In this document: positions 21,619-35,906 of the stretch, one piece after another
How the letters are laid out: the number at the start of each line of letters is the position of its first letter
Numbering within the stretch: position 1 is the first letter of the stretch
Origin: Lyophyllum atratum
Taxonomy: Eukaryota; Basidiomycota; Agaricomycetes; Agaricales; Lyophyllaceae
Length of the DNA: 64,000 nucleotides
NCBI GenBank assembly: GCA_014905825.1
Contig: JACGCN010000019.1
Location: 186,001 to 250,000, forward strand
Direction: 5' to 3'
Translations under genes and position numbers: made by a program
The notes under the pieces: model-generated
What the model was told of the DNA's origin: nothing
The model's database searches: none
Seen by the model: the letters and a program-made list of their open reading frames with translations, nothing else

Positions 21619-24600
21619 GTTCCCTTGTTGGTGAAGAAGCGGCGTAAGTGAACGACGACTTCTGAAGGTATAAAACCATCATACCTTTGTGACTTCTCAT
21701 TCTGCTGATCTCGCCATTTGCTTTGAGGTCGAGGGAAGGTTGGGATGTTAGGACTGAGTAGAGTGCGTCCATTGTTGGGGAATTGGGATGAGAACCATCT
21801 TTCCGAAGAGGTTATAAAGACTTGTGTTCAAAATAAGCCAGATCGATCAATCGAAAGCGTCGTCTCCCATTTAGAAGTACCGTAAGGGGGAGCGCCCTCG
21901 GCAAATCAGCTTGCGCGATCCATGGGAGTCCCAATAGGTACAGGCCCGTGGCCGTTTCGAGCTGTACGCCGGATACTGAGGCGTGTCGACGAAAGAGGCA
22001 GGAACCATCTGATTGGAATCTGCTGACTCTTATTACAACCGGAGAGTTGGAGGTGTCTCGGGAAAGAGAAATGATGCGATTATACTATGGAGGACACTGA
22101 CGAGGAGGTGTGAGTGAGAGTTTCCCATCAACCGAGGCGTTGTGATCTGGCGGACTGAATTGTGCCGGCAGTTGCCGTAACCCTTATGCCTTCACCAAAA
22201 ACACGAGCCTCTACACCCTCATGAGTGCACAACCCTCAGAAGAAACGGTCATCTATCCATGAATCTTACATGGCTCAACCATGGCACAGGAAGGGCCGAC
22301 TGTGTCCCTTGACCGTTGAGATTACACCAGGTTCGCAGCGGCTATGCTGTGGGGCAAACGAATCTGGAATACCAGGCACATATGCCAGTCAGTCCCGCCT
22401 ACATACCCGATACTCCCGCTTCACGACGCGACAACACAAATATGTCTCTTAGCGGTGTCGCAACAAGCAGCCATCCTTACACGACGCCACTTGTCTTGGC
22501 CTGGAAATTGAACTGATCAACGGCAGATGAAAGCTCGAGGATAAGATTGTCAAACTAAATTAGTCCAAAAATCTAAATGACCCCTGGTTGCCCAACGACG
22601 ACCATTTTGAAACCGAACGAGACTCAAAAATGGCAACCCCGGGTGGCAGTGGTCATTCCATCTTCGTCGGTGGTGGCGCGCTGCACTGCGCATTCGTTCC
22701 AAAATTGTCAACATTGTCGGAAATCAAGCGTACGCTTAGATCGTACGACCCCTCTCAAAGTCCTGACCATGACGATCAGGAAACGGGTAGGATTGAATGG
22801 CGGGGCGGGGTCCTGATCCGTAAACGCCAAGTTGCTGACAGCTTTGCAAATCAATAGGCCCAAATAAACTTCACTCCAACTTGAACCCAGTTACGGTCCT
22901 CGAGGAGCCTGAGTAACAGCTGTCTTTCTCATCATCGGATCATCGTGACTTACTGACAGACCCGACGAATCCAAGACTTTTTCACTGTCCTATATCTCCA
23001 TAGATCCTCAGTATGTATGACCTACAAATTTAAAGTGCGTGATTGCTTGATCGTAGCTGAATGTCGACGACAGGCCCATCCGCTGATATTCATCACTTTG
23101 GGTGGTAGTACCCCACACTACGAAGTTTCGCCTTTATGCTTCACAGCGGGACACTGGCCTGTGCCTGATTTTTTAATTAAACATATTTCAGTTCCCTGTG
23201 AGCACCGTTACCGGAGAGTGGTTCCGTTCATGGAAATGTTTTACGAGTGCTACACTCGCCGATTCTGACCGTTCCATTACACGCCAACGGTGTTCCATAT
23301 CCGTAACGGCTGGTGTCGAGCCTACGTATGCCTCTTGATCGCGATTAAATTTGCCCACCCCGGTAAGACTCATCCTGGACATGACGATAACATCTCGATT
23401 GACAGTAGACCCGACAACATCAAACGAAATGACGTTCACGGACTTTCAGCCTTGGGCAACGCACTGGTCCTGCTTGATTATTGGAGCTGTCTCCTCTAAC
23501 ATCGCTCTCTTCGTCGTGATCTACTTGTGTTTCCAAACTGAAACAGCCTCCGATGTGTTCTCCATCTGGAGCCTCTCAATTATTCTAGTACTTCACGTAT
23601 CTGCGAAGTCGGAACGAGTGTTGGCCGGATTACTTTAACTTCCGGATCTGGAAGGGCGTCTAACGTCCCATTCCCGATGACTGTCATGAAACTAAAGCGA
23701 TGCTACGCACTATGAGGTGGATTAAAACGACAAAGGACGACGGCGGAGCGAAGAGCTGGCAAGGTAACGAGGTCATGATTAATGCGTTTGATGCGCCAGT
23801 TTCAACTCCCAAGCGCCCAAATAGCCTTATTTCCTAAATGCGCGGCCCTGCAAGTTAAGCGCATTTCTTGCAGTACGTGAACACTGACATACGATGACGC
23901 CTAAAAGCTTACACAGCGCTCAATGGATGACCATCACCGTCGGACGGGAACTGCCCGACCGACGTGCCTAGTCGGTGAGCATAAACGGCCAAGGGTCGAC
24001 CCGAGGTGATCAAGACATCGGCAATGTGGATCCAATTGGGGAAAGGACGGGATTTTAATCGAGAGACGAAGATGCACGCGGCTAGTTGGACAATTCATCA
24101 GTCCGTCAGATGGCTTCGTGGTGCTTGCCCTCCAAATTGGTCGATTACTCCCATAGAAGCGGAATCAAACATTCTTTGTCGCGATTCGCATCGAGGTAGA
24201 TCCAAGGTAGATCTGTCTTCGGTGGCTTATATTTACTCTTGCCCATGTAGTCATCTCAGTATAGCAGTCAGCAGATCGTGGAGAGGTTGTCAAGTCATGC
24301 TTGGCTCTCGGTTTCTCCAGCGTAAGATTAAGATATAGCTAAGCTGACAGGGCTCCAGGAGAATCTTTTCTGTCAATGTCAACATTGCACCTGAGAATGT
24401 GGAGACGTCATGCATTCGCATACCAAGCCTTGATCAGGGACAGAGAGTCATCTATTTTTGCACCAATTTAAGCGGCTGATTGACCTGCCAAGAGTATTTG
24501 ACTCTTGTACCTTGTACGAAGATGCGGCACGGGAGAACACTTCGTCACTCGTTGCTGTCACAAACATGATCGGAACCGTTGGCGACAGAACATACGTAGG

Positions 24601-27600
24601 ATTATGCTAAGGACGGCGCCTACATTACATATACTAAAAGTACCCAGGTGCGCACGAAAATGATGGTGAGTCAAGTACGTGGTCTCGACTCATTCTGGCA
24701 TCGGCCAATGTTAATGTGCGTCCTAAAACCCTCGTGGTAGGGCCGAGTAGAAAATATATCCGAGTTGGCACAGGCTTTACGATTCGCAGCCTCCGAAATC
24801 GTGCACTTTAGGTAAAGCACTGGAGCAGGTAGGCACTCAGATGAGATCCGAGCAAACTGGGTCGTTGACGGGCACAAGGGGAGAAGTGTATCCGCAAGCA
24901 ACGTCAGAATGAGGCCGTGCTCTATCTTAGCGTTCGCGAGATTGGATTCCAGGGTAACGAGCGGGGAAAGATGTGTCACGGCATGGAGATTGCTGGAGCC
25001 AAGATTTCTGTGAACACACTTCTCAAACCAGACGAGGGAATGATAGGATGAATGGATATCCTGAGCGGCGTACGGCTAGCGACGGATATGCATGATGATC
25101 AACGCCCCAACCTAGTACACGTGTACATGGAATGTACTCGGTCGCCCAAGCCCAAGGCATTATATTGCAGCCAGCTAACGCAAGGTGGGCGTGGGTGCAT
25201 CCCGAGCCCAAGACACCGTGAGTCGGACACGGTCGCCATGCTCGACCTAATCAACGCGCATGGGGAATTGGCCGATCGTTGCACTTAGGAACTCATCATA
25301 TGGCGGCCCCCGACTGAAAATAGAGTGTGGGGTAACCATGTCAGAGATTCAGTTGCGCCGTAGCTAGACGATCTAGATGTTGCCTTCAGGTATGCCCAGT
25401 ATGCCTAGCCCAAAAAAAGAATACTTGAAACCAGAGCGGCCCCAGGTGCCCGCCCTCTTCCAGCGCTCCGCCTCAATCACGTCTCATATTGCCTGTATTG
25501 CGGAACATTAGGTATTGAGCTTGGAAACTGCGTCAGATACATATGGGATAGTTCATAACTGCGAGATTTGAATATTTGGCTATCAGAGGCGGATCAGAGG
25601 TGGGACATTTCTACGGATACTGCTTGAAAGGCAGGGTAGTTGAGTAGAGTTACTCACATTAACAAGAAGCAGTTCTCATTGTGTACCGTCGTACGAGGAG
25701 ACTATTCTGTGGAGGGAGGGGGGCTGGACAACAGTTGAGTTACCAGTGAAGCACCGTTTTAAATGGTGAAGGACAGCGAAGGAGGGTAGTTTCGGTGATA
25801 AACATATCTATAGACTAGCTCATTCACGGGATCAAATGTTTCATGATGGTCCCAGTTAGGCTGCGAGGCAACGAGATACTTACCATCTACGATGTGCATA
25901 ACCCCCGGTGAGAGCTTGAATTGACCGAGACAGAGCGTCGATATGTTGTAGCAAGGTGAGAGATTTCAGTAGCAAGAGTTGCCCTCACTTGGACCAGGGG
26001 TGCTTGCCGTGTAGCAAACGTCGGAAACAGTTAGTGAGAGGGTGGCAATGCCGAAGGTGAGAGGAGTATCGGAGGTAGTTGTGGTAAACCTGTGCAAGCT
26101 AACAAAACCAAGCAATAATCAATATAGCCGGCTTCTCTCAAGCCGACCTCCGGTACCGCAAGTTTGAAGTGAAAATTCTGTCATATTGACATTTTGAAAG
26201 AATCATTCACCTTCGATCCAGGGCTTCAAACCCGTAAACTCGCTCTCAGGATGGATGGTCTGCGGGCGCAACCCTTGATTTTTTCAGAACTACGTTGAAG
26301 CACAGCAATCACTCATACTGTCAGACCCCATTTATTTGGACTCGGCTCTGATGCCTACTGGTGAGCCTGGTAGTGGTGGTGGCCACGGGGAAGGGATCGG
26401 ACCCGTTTCAGCTGATCATAATTAGTTATATTGGAGGTGAAGGCGAGAGACAGTTGTTGAGATAGTGATCAGCATTGCATCGCCCGACGCCGCTAGCCCT
26501 ACGCGGTAGTCGTCGGGCCCGCCATTTGATCTCATTTTATTTTTGTAAGTGATAAAAGTCAGCGATTCCAAAAGACCCCCAGCGAGAATTAGAACATCGG
26601 TTCGAGGCCCTCGGGCAATCCAAAGAGTCTCATACGGCCAATGCCTTCATCTCGAACAAAAATTCGACCGTACAAGATTGTCCCACAAGCATGTTGGCGG
26701 AAGCGCAAGTTAGCGTCTTCGCGAACTTCTCATGACGATCAGACCGCCGGAACGGCACGCATTCTTAGACATGGAGTTCTCCTAGAACGACCCAACCGGC
26801 CATGGATTATTTCGTTGAGATGAAACGGACCGAGATGCGGAATAGCAAGAGGCGGGATCATGAATGCCAGTGGATAATTCCAGACATTTGACAGATGAGG
26901 TGGCGCCGCAAAGTAGGACATCGAAACCAAGTACCGCCGCCCCACGTCGTTACAGGGTACGAGTTCTCCCGATATAGACGTATGTTGAAACTACGCCTGG
27001 ACTGAAATGATGATTACCTCGTGGTTAAGGGCATTTCCAAGACCAGCTTGATAGATTAACATACAGAGGGCAGTCAGCGTGTGGTGAGCCTGATACACTC
27101 GTAGAAAGAGATTAGATTCGCTGCCTGGACTGCCAGTGACGTGAGAGTGCTTGGAACTACCTCAAAATGATTCCGACCTACGACGAACGATGATCCGCCT
27201 CATCGCCCAGCACATGTTCACGACGAGAAGGTCGTGACGTCCACTGTTTTTCCTTCGAACTAACAACCATGACATGCACAATCTGCCATATCCCCACTTT
27301 CTGACAAGAACGGTTGTTGAAATGTTGACATAGTCATAGATCTGTCATTCTCGTTTCGAAGGCACATTGTGGTCACCCTCGTCGGGTGCGATGTTTAACA
27401 GCCCACATGCAGCGATCTGTCTAGAAATGTGGCAGAATCGAGATGGAATTCATAACAGAAAGGAACATTACCCACCAGAGTGTGGTGCAAGGGAATTCAA
27501 ACCACTGTCCAGCAGCCTGGGAGGATTTTTTTCAACGAGCTTGTACCATGCCCGTTGCTTGAATAACCACATTCTGCTCCAATAGGCCGTTACATGAGAC

Positions 27601-29108
27601 AATCAGCTAAACGAAAGTCGTCTATCAACGTAATCTGCCTTGAGGCAGGGCTGCAACTTCCTACGCTGTTTTACCGATGTCGATTTTCGCATAGGGTCGG
27701 AAATGATAGAGGGCCGTGATCCTCTGTCTAAATTTGCAACACCCGTCAATAAATTACAAGTTCAGCTCGACGGTCGCCAATGTGGCCCCAGTCTACATAC
27801 AAAGGCCTGTCTTGAGCCACATGATTGGATGGCATGAGCATAGCGGACAAACTGACAGGGGCCGAAGGCTCACGGTTCCTGGATCGACATGATGGACCCG
27901 ACTCGTAGAGTTCCGCGTAAAACCGTACACCCTAAAGGAGACGGAAGTGATCAGTCGACAAGAGAACTTGGAAGTGAATGATCAACAGCGCAGTACCTTT
28001 TGAGAGATTATCTCTTGTTCGTGCCTGAAATGTTCCTGGAACTTCCTTTCTGACCCATAGCCAAATCCGACCCTTCATGAAAACACAGAGGACCATATGG
28101 CCGTGATGAGGAACATGGACGTCCTGGACCGAGCTGCAGAACTTGCGTGAACGTGCTAAAGCTTGAGATCGAGTGTTATCAGTCCATTATCATTTGACTG
28201 AACTGACGCACAAAGAGCTCTTTCTTGGAATGTTGATCCTGCAGACTGGCAGTAATCGCTGATTGTAACTGATAACAATCCAGCGCTTTTGGAGACTCTC
28301 AGTCAGGCGGTAACAATCCGTGTTCCAGGAAGTCTCGCTTGATACACAGAAACGTCTACGGCAAGACAATAGTCATCGCCACGAGTAACGCAGAGAGATG
28401 CGTATACTGGAGCTCAAGAATGGACCTGCTCACCCGCCAGGGTTAATGAAGATGGTGGTGCAGAGCTGTGCAAGAAATCGGCGCAAAGCGAACGAGGCGT
28501 GGACAAACAAGGCCAAGCCGAAACTCAACTTGTCCCGCTCAAATAAATTCATTGTCAATCTTGCGTATGGATGTGACGTTTTTGGACAGGAAATCAAAGC
28601 ACCTCCTGGTATTCAATTGTTTATTGTACACTCGGACCTCCTCCTTGACGTTTTGGCCAGGGATCTATCGTTTCCGGCTTGGGACTTCCGCCAGCGGAGA
28701 ACCTGGTGGGGTAACGACTGACATCCGCCGTTGGCGACCAAGCGCACCGGCCTCGTGCAAGGAATTACAAGATTAGAAGCTCTGGAAGCATTCGTGACCT
28801 CAGAAGGACATCGGAGAACAATCGAACGTAGCTCGTGGGGCCCAACTTTGGCGCGACAAGCAAGGCCTGGAAATCCCAGGTAAGGAGCCCGCATGAGAGC
28901 ATCATCTTCTCCGATCAATGGGTTTATATCATTACCCCGCTGGTATCCTCTTACAACTATAATTTTCGCGCCTGAGATCATGACAACACCATCGGAACTG
29001 CGTTGGGAAGGCCTTGCGCCGTGAATCACCAGGATATGCGGCTTACGAAACTTCGTTATAAAGACAGGACCCATCGCTTATCGTCCGTGTACAGTTCTCA
29101 CAGCTGCT
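21619..29108. other. Long gene-poor region (about 7.5 kb)
   Basis: No gene could be supported in this stretch. Open frames are short on both strands. The longest (complement 28613-29074) begins only 34 bases from the polyketide synthase start and shows no domain. I looked for transposase DDE motifs, reverse-transcriptase motifs and long terminal repeats and saw none. A plus frame at 23396-23560 encodes one or two hydrophobic stretches, but without a start-to-stop gene model. The region may be decayed intergenic DNA or may hold unspliced genes I cannot resolve by eye. Confidence 0.4.
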
Positions 29109-32100
29109 ATGGTCCCTACGGACCCTTCACCACTGCACCTGCCCGTTTTCGCTGGACAGGGTAGCACCGCAGCTACTACCCCTCAGACGCGCCAAACAGC
29201 CCTCTCCGACGCGTCCTCGCACTCTGGCTCCATTCTGCTCTCCGCATGCCATGAGGCCTTCCATACTGAACTTTCTTCCCTATCCACTCCCGAGTTCCAC
29301 GACCTGGGCGTAGACCAAAGTGATTTCCAGAAGCCTGAAGATCTCCTTTGTTCACCGAAGGATCGCTATCTTCACAACTCAGCTATTTCAGGACCAACAC
29401 TGTTTCTCTTACAAGCGCTTCGCTACCTCGCGTTCGTCGAGACAGCCGGCTTAACCACCGGATCTCTTACGCCCTTCAGCGATGTTTTGAAAGGCAACTC
29501 AGAATGTAGTCTTGGGGTGCTCGGGTTTTCCTCGGGAATTCTTCCTGCATGTGTCGTGGGGACATCGATTTCCACATTTTCGTATATCTCGAAGGCAGTT
29601 GAGGCATACCGTCTTGCTTTATGGCTGGGAATCCGGTCGCAATTATATAGAAGGGACTGCCTTAAAGCCACGTCGCTTGATCCGGATACTAATCTCCCAT
29701 GGAGCCTCGCATTCATCGGGATGAGTAAGGTAAACGCAGAAGAAGCTATCTCAAGCTTCAGCCAGGTACGAGGGTTATTTATCTCGTAGAACGTGGCCTT
29801 ACGGTTGTTTCTTCGTTATTCCAATATAGGGAGCTCAAACACCGTCGCTTTACATAACAGCGATCATGGGCGACTCGTGTGTCACCATTTCAGGTCGGCC
29901 GGACGTTCTCTTGGCCTTCTCTGGTTGCGTCGCAACCAAGGGAGAGTTTGTGGTCCACGAGACTACTCTTGACAGTCTCTACCATTCCCCCATCCACGTA
30001 AAAACCACGCGTGAGCGTGTTCTCGCCGACGTTGTCTCCAGGAACATTCGATTTCCAACATTCTCTGATATCAAGGTACCAATTCGATCGACATTCACTG
30101 GCGATACGATCACGAAAGATCAAAGTTCGGGTTCTCTACTGGAGCTCGTGGTAGACATGCTCCTCACCCAACCAGTCAACTGGAACGTCGTGGTAGATAG
30201 GGTCCTGACATCAGTTCCCGCTGGTGCTCCCATTCGCATTCTCAATTTGGGTCCGGGAGCTGGTTTAACGCGAAGTATTGAAAGAGCATTCCCTCGTGGC
30301 AGTGCATTGGTCATCGACTTGACAATCGCCGAGGGAAAGACGCAGAAAGCCAAGCAAGAACCTATCGCCATCATTGGAATGGCCGTCAATATGCCTGGAG
30401 CTCCGAACGTGTCTAAACTATGGGAAGTTCTCGAGCAAGGGATCAATACGATTTCCGAGGTAAGCAATGTTACCTTTAACCTATTCGAATGCTCTAAATT
30501 TTAAACGCTAGATTCCTGAACATCGATTCAGGGTGTCTGACTATACCGACGGCAAAAACACTAAACGTACGATGAAGGCTCATACCGGCAACTTTATTGA
30601 AGGAGTCGATGAATTCGACAACAAGTACGTACTCCTCGCTCCTGCTTCCACGGAATTCTCATTCTCACCACCTGCCAGATTTTTCAAAATCAGTCCAAGG
30701 GAAGCAAAAAGCATGGATCCGCAGCAGCGAATCCTCCTGCATACGGCATATGAGGCGCTCGAAGATTCCGGATATGTCCCAAATTCTACGCCAAACTTTC
30801 GACCGGAAACCTTTGGATGTTATGTTGGTGTCGCGACTCACGATTACCTACAAAACTTGAGAGACGAGGTTGACGTATATTATAGTACAGGTATCTACTT
30901 CTACGTTTTTTCTTCCCTCAAAAGTTACCTTCTAATCGGGTTTTCAGGGACATTAAAGGCCTTTCTAAGTGGCCGCATCTCCTACGCAATGCAACTGAGT
31001 GGCCCATCCATTGTCGTGGACACGGCTTGCTCATCTTCCAACGTCGCGCTTTACCAAGGTGCTCGAGCTCTGATGAACCGAGATTGTGACTCGGCTTTGG
31101 TTGGAGGCGTGAACATTGTTTCGAGTCCTGATGTAAGCTACCCCTAATTTCTCGTCAACGCGCTCTATACTGACGGCACCTTCCTCAGATGTTTTTAGGG
31201 CTCGATCGCGGTCACTTCTTGAGCCCGACCGGGCAATGCAAGGCTTTCGATGCATCTGCTGATGGATATTCGCGAAGCGAAGGCTGCGGAGTGTTCATTT
31301 TAAAGCGACTTTCTGATGCTCTTGCGGAGAACGATCGGATTCTTGGCGTCATCCGAGGAATCGAAGTAAACCAGAGCGGTCTCGCTCATTCGATCACACA
31401 TCCTCATGCGCCAACCCAGGCTACTCTCTTCAGACGAGTCTTGGAGAACTCGAACATTGATCCCCTTCGCGTCAACGTGGTTGAAGCTCACGGCACTGGC
31501 ACGCAGGCAGGTGATCCGAACGAGCTAGAAAGCATCAGGAGCGTCTTTGCTATCCGAAGATCTGTCGACAACCCACTCCACATCACGTCCGTTAAAGCCA
31601 ATATCGGACATCTAGAAGCGGCCTCAGGTGCAGCTGGTCTAGCCAAGCTTCTACTCATGTTTCAACACAAAGCCATTCCTCGTCAGATCTCCCTTAAGAA
31701 TCTCAACCCACGCATCGCACCTCTGAACTCCGATAACACCGTTATTGATACAGCGCATACACATTGGGGACCTTCGCATGTCGGCATGACTAGGCTGGCA
31801 TTATTGAACAACTTTGGAGCGGCTGGATCCAATACGGCGCTGTTAATCGAAGAGCATCGTAACCCTCCCATGGCTGCAACACCAATTGGGATCCATTATA
31901 TATTTGGGTTATCCGCGAAAGACAGCTCCGCTCTCGACACCCTCCGCATGAAATACGTGCATTTCCTTGAGCACTCGGAAGGCCTCGCCCTGTCTGACAT
32001 CTCCTATACGTCCACCGCACGTCGACAACTCTATAACTGTCGGTTGGCTCTCTCCGCCAACAGCGTCAGCGATCTCGCTGAGAAACTACGCAGAGCTCTC

Positions 32101-35100
32101 GCAGTTCAAACGAACGCCCGTGACGGGCGAGTTGTCTTCGTATTTTCCGGTCAAGGCGGCCAATACTTAAGCATGGGCCGTTCTCTGTATCGAACATCGG
32201 CCCTTTTCAGGAAGCACATCGACTACTGCCACGAGACTCTTACCAATAATGGCTTTCCTGGCGTCCTTGCCATCATAAATGCTGACGGTTCCAGCAGTGG
32301 TTTGACGACGCTTGAGGAATTTGAATGCTATCAATCTTCTATCTTTGCCCTTCAATATGCGCTGGCGAAGGTCTGGATTTCCTGGGGTTTATCACCAGCA
32401 GCGGTCGTGGGGCATAGGTAAGCCCCATCCTCTACATTCTTCGAATGCGGCTCATATAGACTGCCCAGTCTTGGAGAGTACGCTGCATTGGTAATCGCGA
32501 ATGTCATCTCCGTACAGGATGCCTTGCTTATCGTCGCGAACCGCGTCCGACTCATGGTTCAAAGATGCGCCGTTAATACGACGGGCATGATTGCCGTGAA
32601 CTTGGGACCAACCGCTGCGCGCAGCGCACTCCACGCGTCTCCCGAATTTTCCGTCCTGTCCATCGCATGTTACAATAGTCCGATGGATTGCGTGGTTTCT
32701 GGGCCTTTGGCACAGTTAAAGTCTTTCAAAGCATATTTGGATGCCGAAGTTCGCTGCAAGAACGTCATCCTTGCAGTCCCCTTCGGTTATCACAGCCAAG
32801 CGATGGCCCCTCTTCTAGAAGATCTCACCGCAGTGGCTCGGCGCGCCACCTTTCATTCACCGAGTATCCCTGTCGTTTCCAACGTTTTTGGGGAAGTTAT
32901 CCAAGCAGGTGACGGCTCTGTATTCAACGCAGAATACTTCGCTCGTCACTGTGCGGAGCCTGTACAGTTTGATAAAGGCATTCAAAACTTGGTTGCCAGT
33001 CCCTTCTTTGCTGGGGAAGACGTGTGGATCGAGATCGGACCTCATACAACGACGCTTCCCTTGCTAAAGTCAAATCCCAGCCTTCCGAGGGGAAGTATAT
33101 TCCTCAGCTCTCTCCGAAAGCAAGAAGACAACTGGGCAACCCTCACCACCAGCCTTTCGCGATTGTATGCCGCTGGTGTCACTATTCGCTGGCGGGAGAC
33201 GTTCTCTCATGTTGACAACGTAAAATGCATCAGCCTACCATCCTATCCTTTCTCACCAACGAAGTTTTGGGTGCGATACAACGAGGCTCGACCAGCGGAC
33301 GAGTCAGCATCTTCCCCGCTGCTTCTAAAGTCGTCTATGACTACCCCGTACTCCATGCTCGAGAGTTGGACCCAATACCCGTCGAGCGAGAATGGCTGCA
33401 TTGCCATTTTCGAAACTCCGATCAAGCATATCGCTGGTTGGATCCGTGGACATCGTGTCGGAGGTATGGCTCTGTGCCCTGCTTCTGTGTATATTGAGCA
33501 AGCACTTGCCGGCGTCCACATCGCGTGCCAGCATCTTGGAATCACTCTCCAAGACACTCATGCAATTCTTCGCCGAACAGTGTTCGCCAAAGCCCTGGTT
33601 TATGATGACGCCGTTGAGCAAGTTCTCGTCACCACAATTACCGTCCAGGAAGGGTCTGGTGTCTTTAGCATCGCCTCACGAGTCGGTTCATCTCCTGACG
33701 AGTCCATCCATGCACACGGCGAATACCGCCTAGAGTCAACGCTACAGACCACGACCAAGTTTGCACGCGCTCTCCCTACGATCACACGCTACATGACCGC
33801 CGTCGTCAGAACAACTACCGGCCGCATGCCTGAAGTGTTTTCAACCCGTACAGCTTACGAGATCATCTTCCCTCGGGTAGTTGCGTACTCGAAGGAGTAC
33901 CATACCATGAGTTCACTTACCGTGGATGCCAGTAACATGGAAGGATGCGCGGAAGTCTCTCTCCCCAGCGACTACGACCGCGGAAAGTTCGTCGTTCATC
34001 CGGTCTTCATGGACACTCTGCTTCACGTCGCGGGTTTTGTCGCGAACCTCCAGGGCGGTGCGAACGATGCATTTATCTGCAGCGAGGTCGGGGCCGTCAA
34101 AGTCGTGCCTCATCTCGTCAGCAACGACGCGTCCTATACGGTATACTGCAGTAACGCGTGGGTCCCTGAAGATGGAATGGTAATAGCTGATAGCTACGCT
34201 GTGCTCTCAGCAGAGCCAAAGAGGATCGTCGCACATATAAAGGGCATGCAATTCCGGCGGGTTCGTCTCGCTCGCCTCAAAAAGGGGCTTTCTCTTGCTG
34301 TAGCACACGACTTGTCGTCTTCTTACCAGACCCATCCCTCGATTCGTTCGCTGCGGCAGCAGAGCCAACCCATTCAGGGCTCCCCCACCACCAGCACAAC
34401 CATAACATCCGCCTTCTCCAACACCATAATCGACATCATATCGCAGACTTGCGATCTTAAAGCCGAGGAGATGGATCTCAACACGGACCTCGCTTCCCTA
34501 GGCGTTGACTCGTTGATGTCGATTGAGATATTTGGAAGGTTGGGGCATGCGTTCCCCGACGCGAATCTGAACTCCCACACTTTATCGTTCTGCACTACGG
34601 TGGCGGATATCATCAGGGAGGTTTCAGCGAAGATTAACTCCGGCAACGCTGTAGGAAGCGATACTCCGAGGACCATGTTCAGCGGGGCCTCGACACCCAG
34701 GACTCTGGTGCCAGACGATGCATTCTCTGAACATACCCATGCTGCGCTTGGCAGAGAACCTGACATCAAACAGATCCTCGCCTCCGTTCTTGACCTCTCC
34801 TCGAAAGATATCGGGGACGACGTCGATTTTGAATATCTGGGCTTGGATTCTCTCACATCGATCGAAGCCCTCCACGCGCTCAAAACAGAATTCGGACTCG
34901 ACCTTCCAAGCAATCTTTTCACTACATTCCATACCCCTCGAGCCATGCAATGCTATCTGAGCTCCCAACTCGGCAAAGGTTCAGAACTTACGGCATCGCA
35001 CGCCGTCAGTAAGATCGCCCACACTGCTCAAAGCGATATCAGCGCGTTGGTCAGTGCTTTCCGTCTTGACACGGTCCCGCTTCCTATACAGACCTCCCAC

Positions 35101-35906
35101 CCTGGGCGACTTCCACTTTTCCTCATTCACGATGGTAGTGGTCTAGTCAACTACTACGAACGCCTCTCTCCGATAGGGCGACCTGTTTGGGCCATTCATA
35201 ACCCCAATTTCGCCACTGCTCGACTTTGGGATAGCGTCACTCATATGGCGAAGGCCTACGCAGATTACATCATCAGCGTTGCGACTGGGCCCGTTCTACT
35301 CGGAGGTGAGTTCCTTCACTTGCCAAAAGACGTCTTATCTGATATTTTCGTTACAGGCTGGTCCTTCGGCGGCGTTGCCGCGTATGAAATTGCTCATCAC
35401 CTAGAGAGGCTGGGTACCCACGTCCAAGGCATTCTCCTGATCGATTCCCCGAGCCCTATCAATCATATACCCCTCTCTGACGCCTTGATCGACTCAATCC
35501 TTAACATCGATGGCCGAAGTTCTAGCTCCGAGATGGGAAAATTGGTCAAGGCCCAATTTTCCATGAACGCGCGGCTGCTTGGAAAATACCACCCCGAACC
35601 AACCGCCGGTCGTTGTCCTCCTCTTGTGCTACTTCGGTCCAGAGACGGTTTCAGACCTTCGGATGTTGATGTTCCCGCCTGGTTGTCGGATAGGAGCGAC
35701 CCAGAACGCGCCGCTGCGGGTTGGGAAACCTTGTCTAATGGGCGGGTAAGAGTCATAGACATACCCGGACACCACTTCCAGCCATTCCAGCCTTCCAATG
35801 TATGTCTCTCTCTAAATGTCGCCCCGTGTTTGGCTAACGAAAGTGATAGATCAGGGACGTTTCTCTTCGTATGGTTGAAGCATGTGAATATCTGGAGGCT
35901 TTATAA
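29109..35906 (+). CDS. Non-reducing iterative type I polyketide synthase (SAT-KS-AT-PT-ACP-ACP-TE)
   Basis: Eight-intron gene of roughly 2,110 residues that should build an aromatic polyketide from acetyl/malonyl-CoA in the cytosol. The domain order resembles basidiomycete orsellinic acid synthases. SAT: FAGQGS near the start; the nucleophile motif reads GFSSG, with Ser where GxCxG is usual. KS: from [14 protein letters not shown] (about residue 397), with DTACSSS, EAHGTGT and [12 protein letters not shown] all present. [10 protein letters not shown] and, joined across an intron, GHSLGEY. PT: catalytic His in [15 protein letters not shown] and Asp in [10 protein letters not shown]. Two ACPs: LGVDSLMS and LGLDSLTS, about 110 residues apart. 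TE: GWSFGG (split by an intron at about 35306) and GHHFQPF. No KR, DH or ER is seen. The last exon reads [18 protein letters not shown] before TAA. All key residues except the SAT Cys are present, so it looks functional. Confidence 0.93.

Noticed and set aside
23351..23638. Plus-strand frame with two hydrophobic stretches, possibly part of a multi-helix membrane protein
   Set aside because: No matching upstream or downstream exons could be chained with plausible splice sites, so no gene model was supported.
26590..26640. GGTTCGAGGCC motif like a tRNA T-loop
   Set aside because: The flanking bases do not form a T-stem or an acceptor stem, so no tRNA fold is possible.
28613..29074. Minus-strand open frame of 153 codons upstream of the polyketide synthase
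   Set aside because: Its start lies only 34 bases from the polyketide synthase start, it shows no domain or splice logic, and a competing plus-strand frame overlaps it. It is most likely chance.
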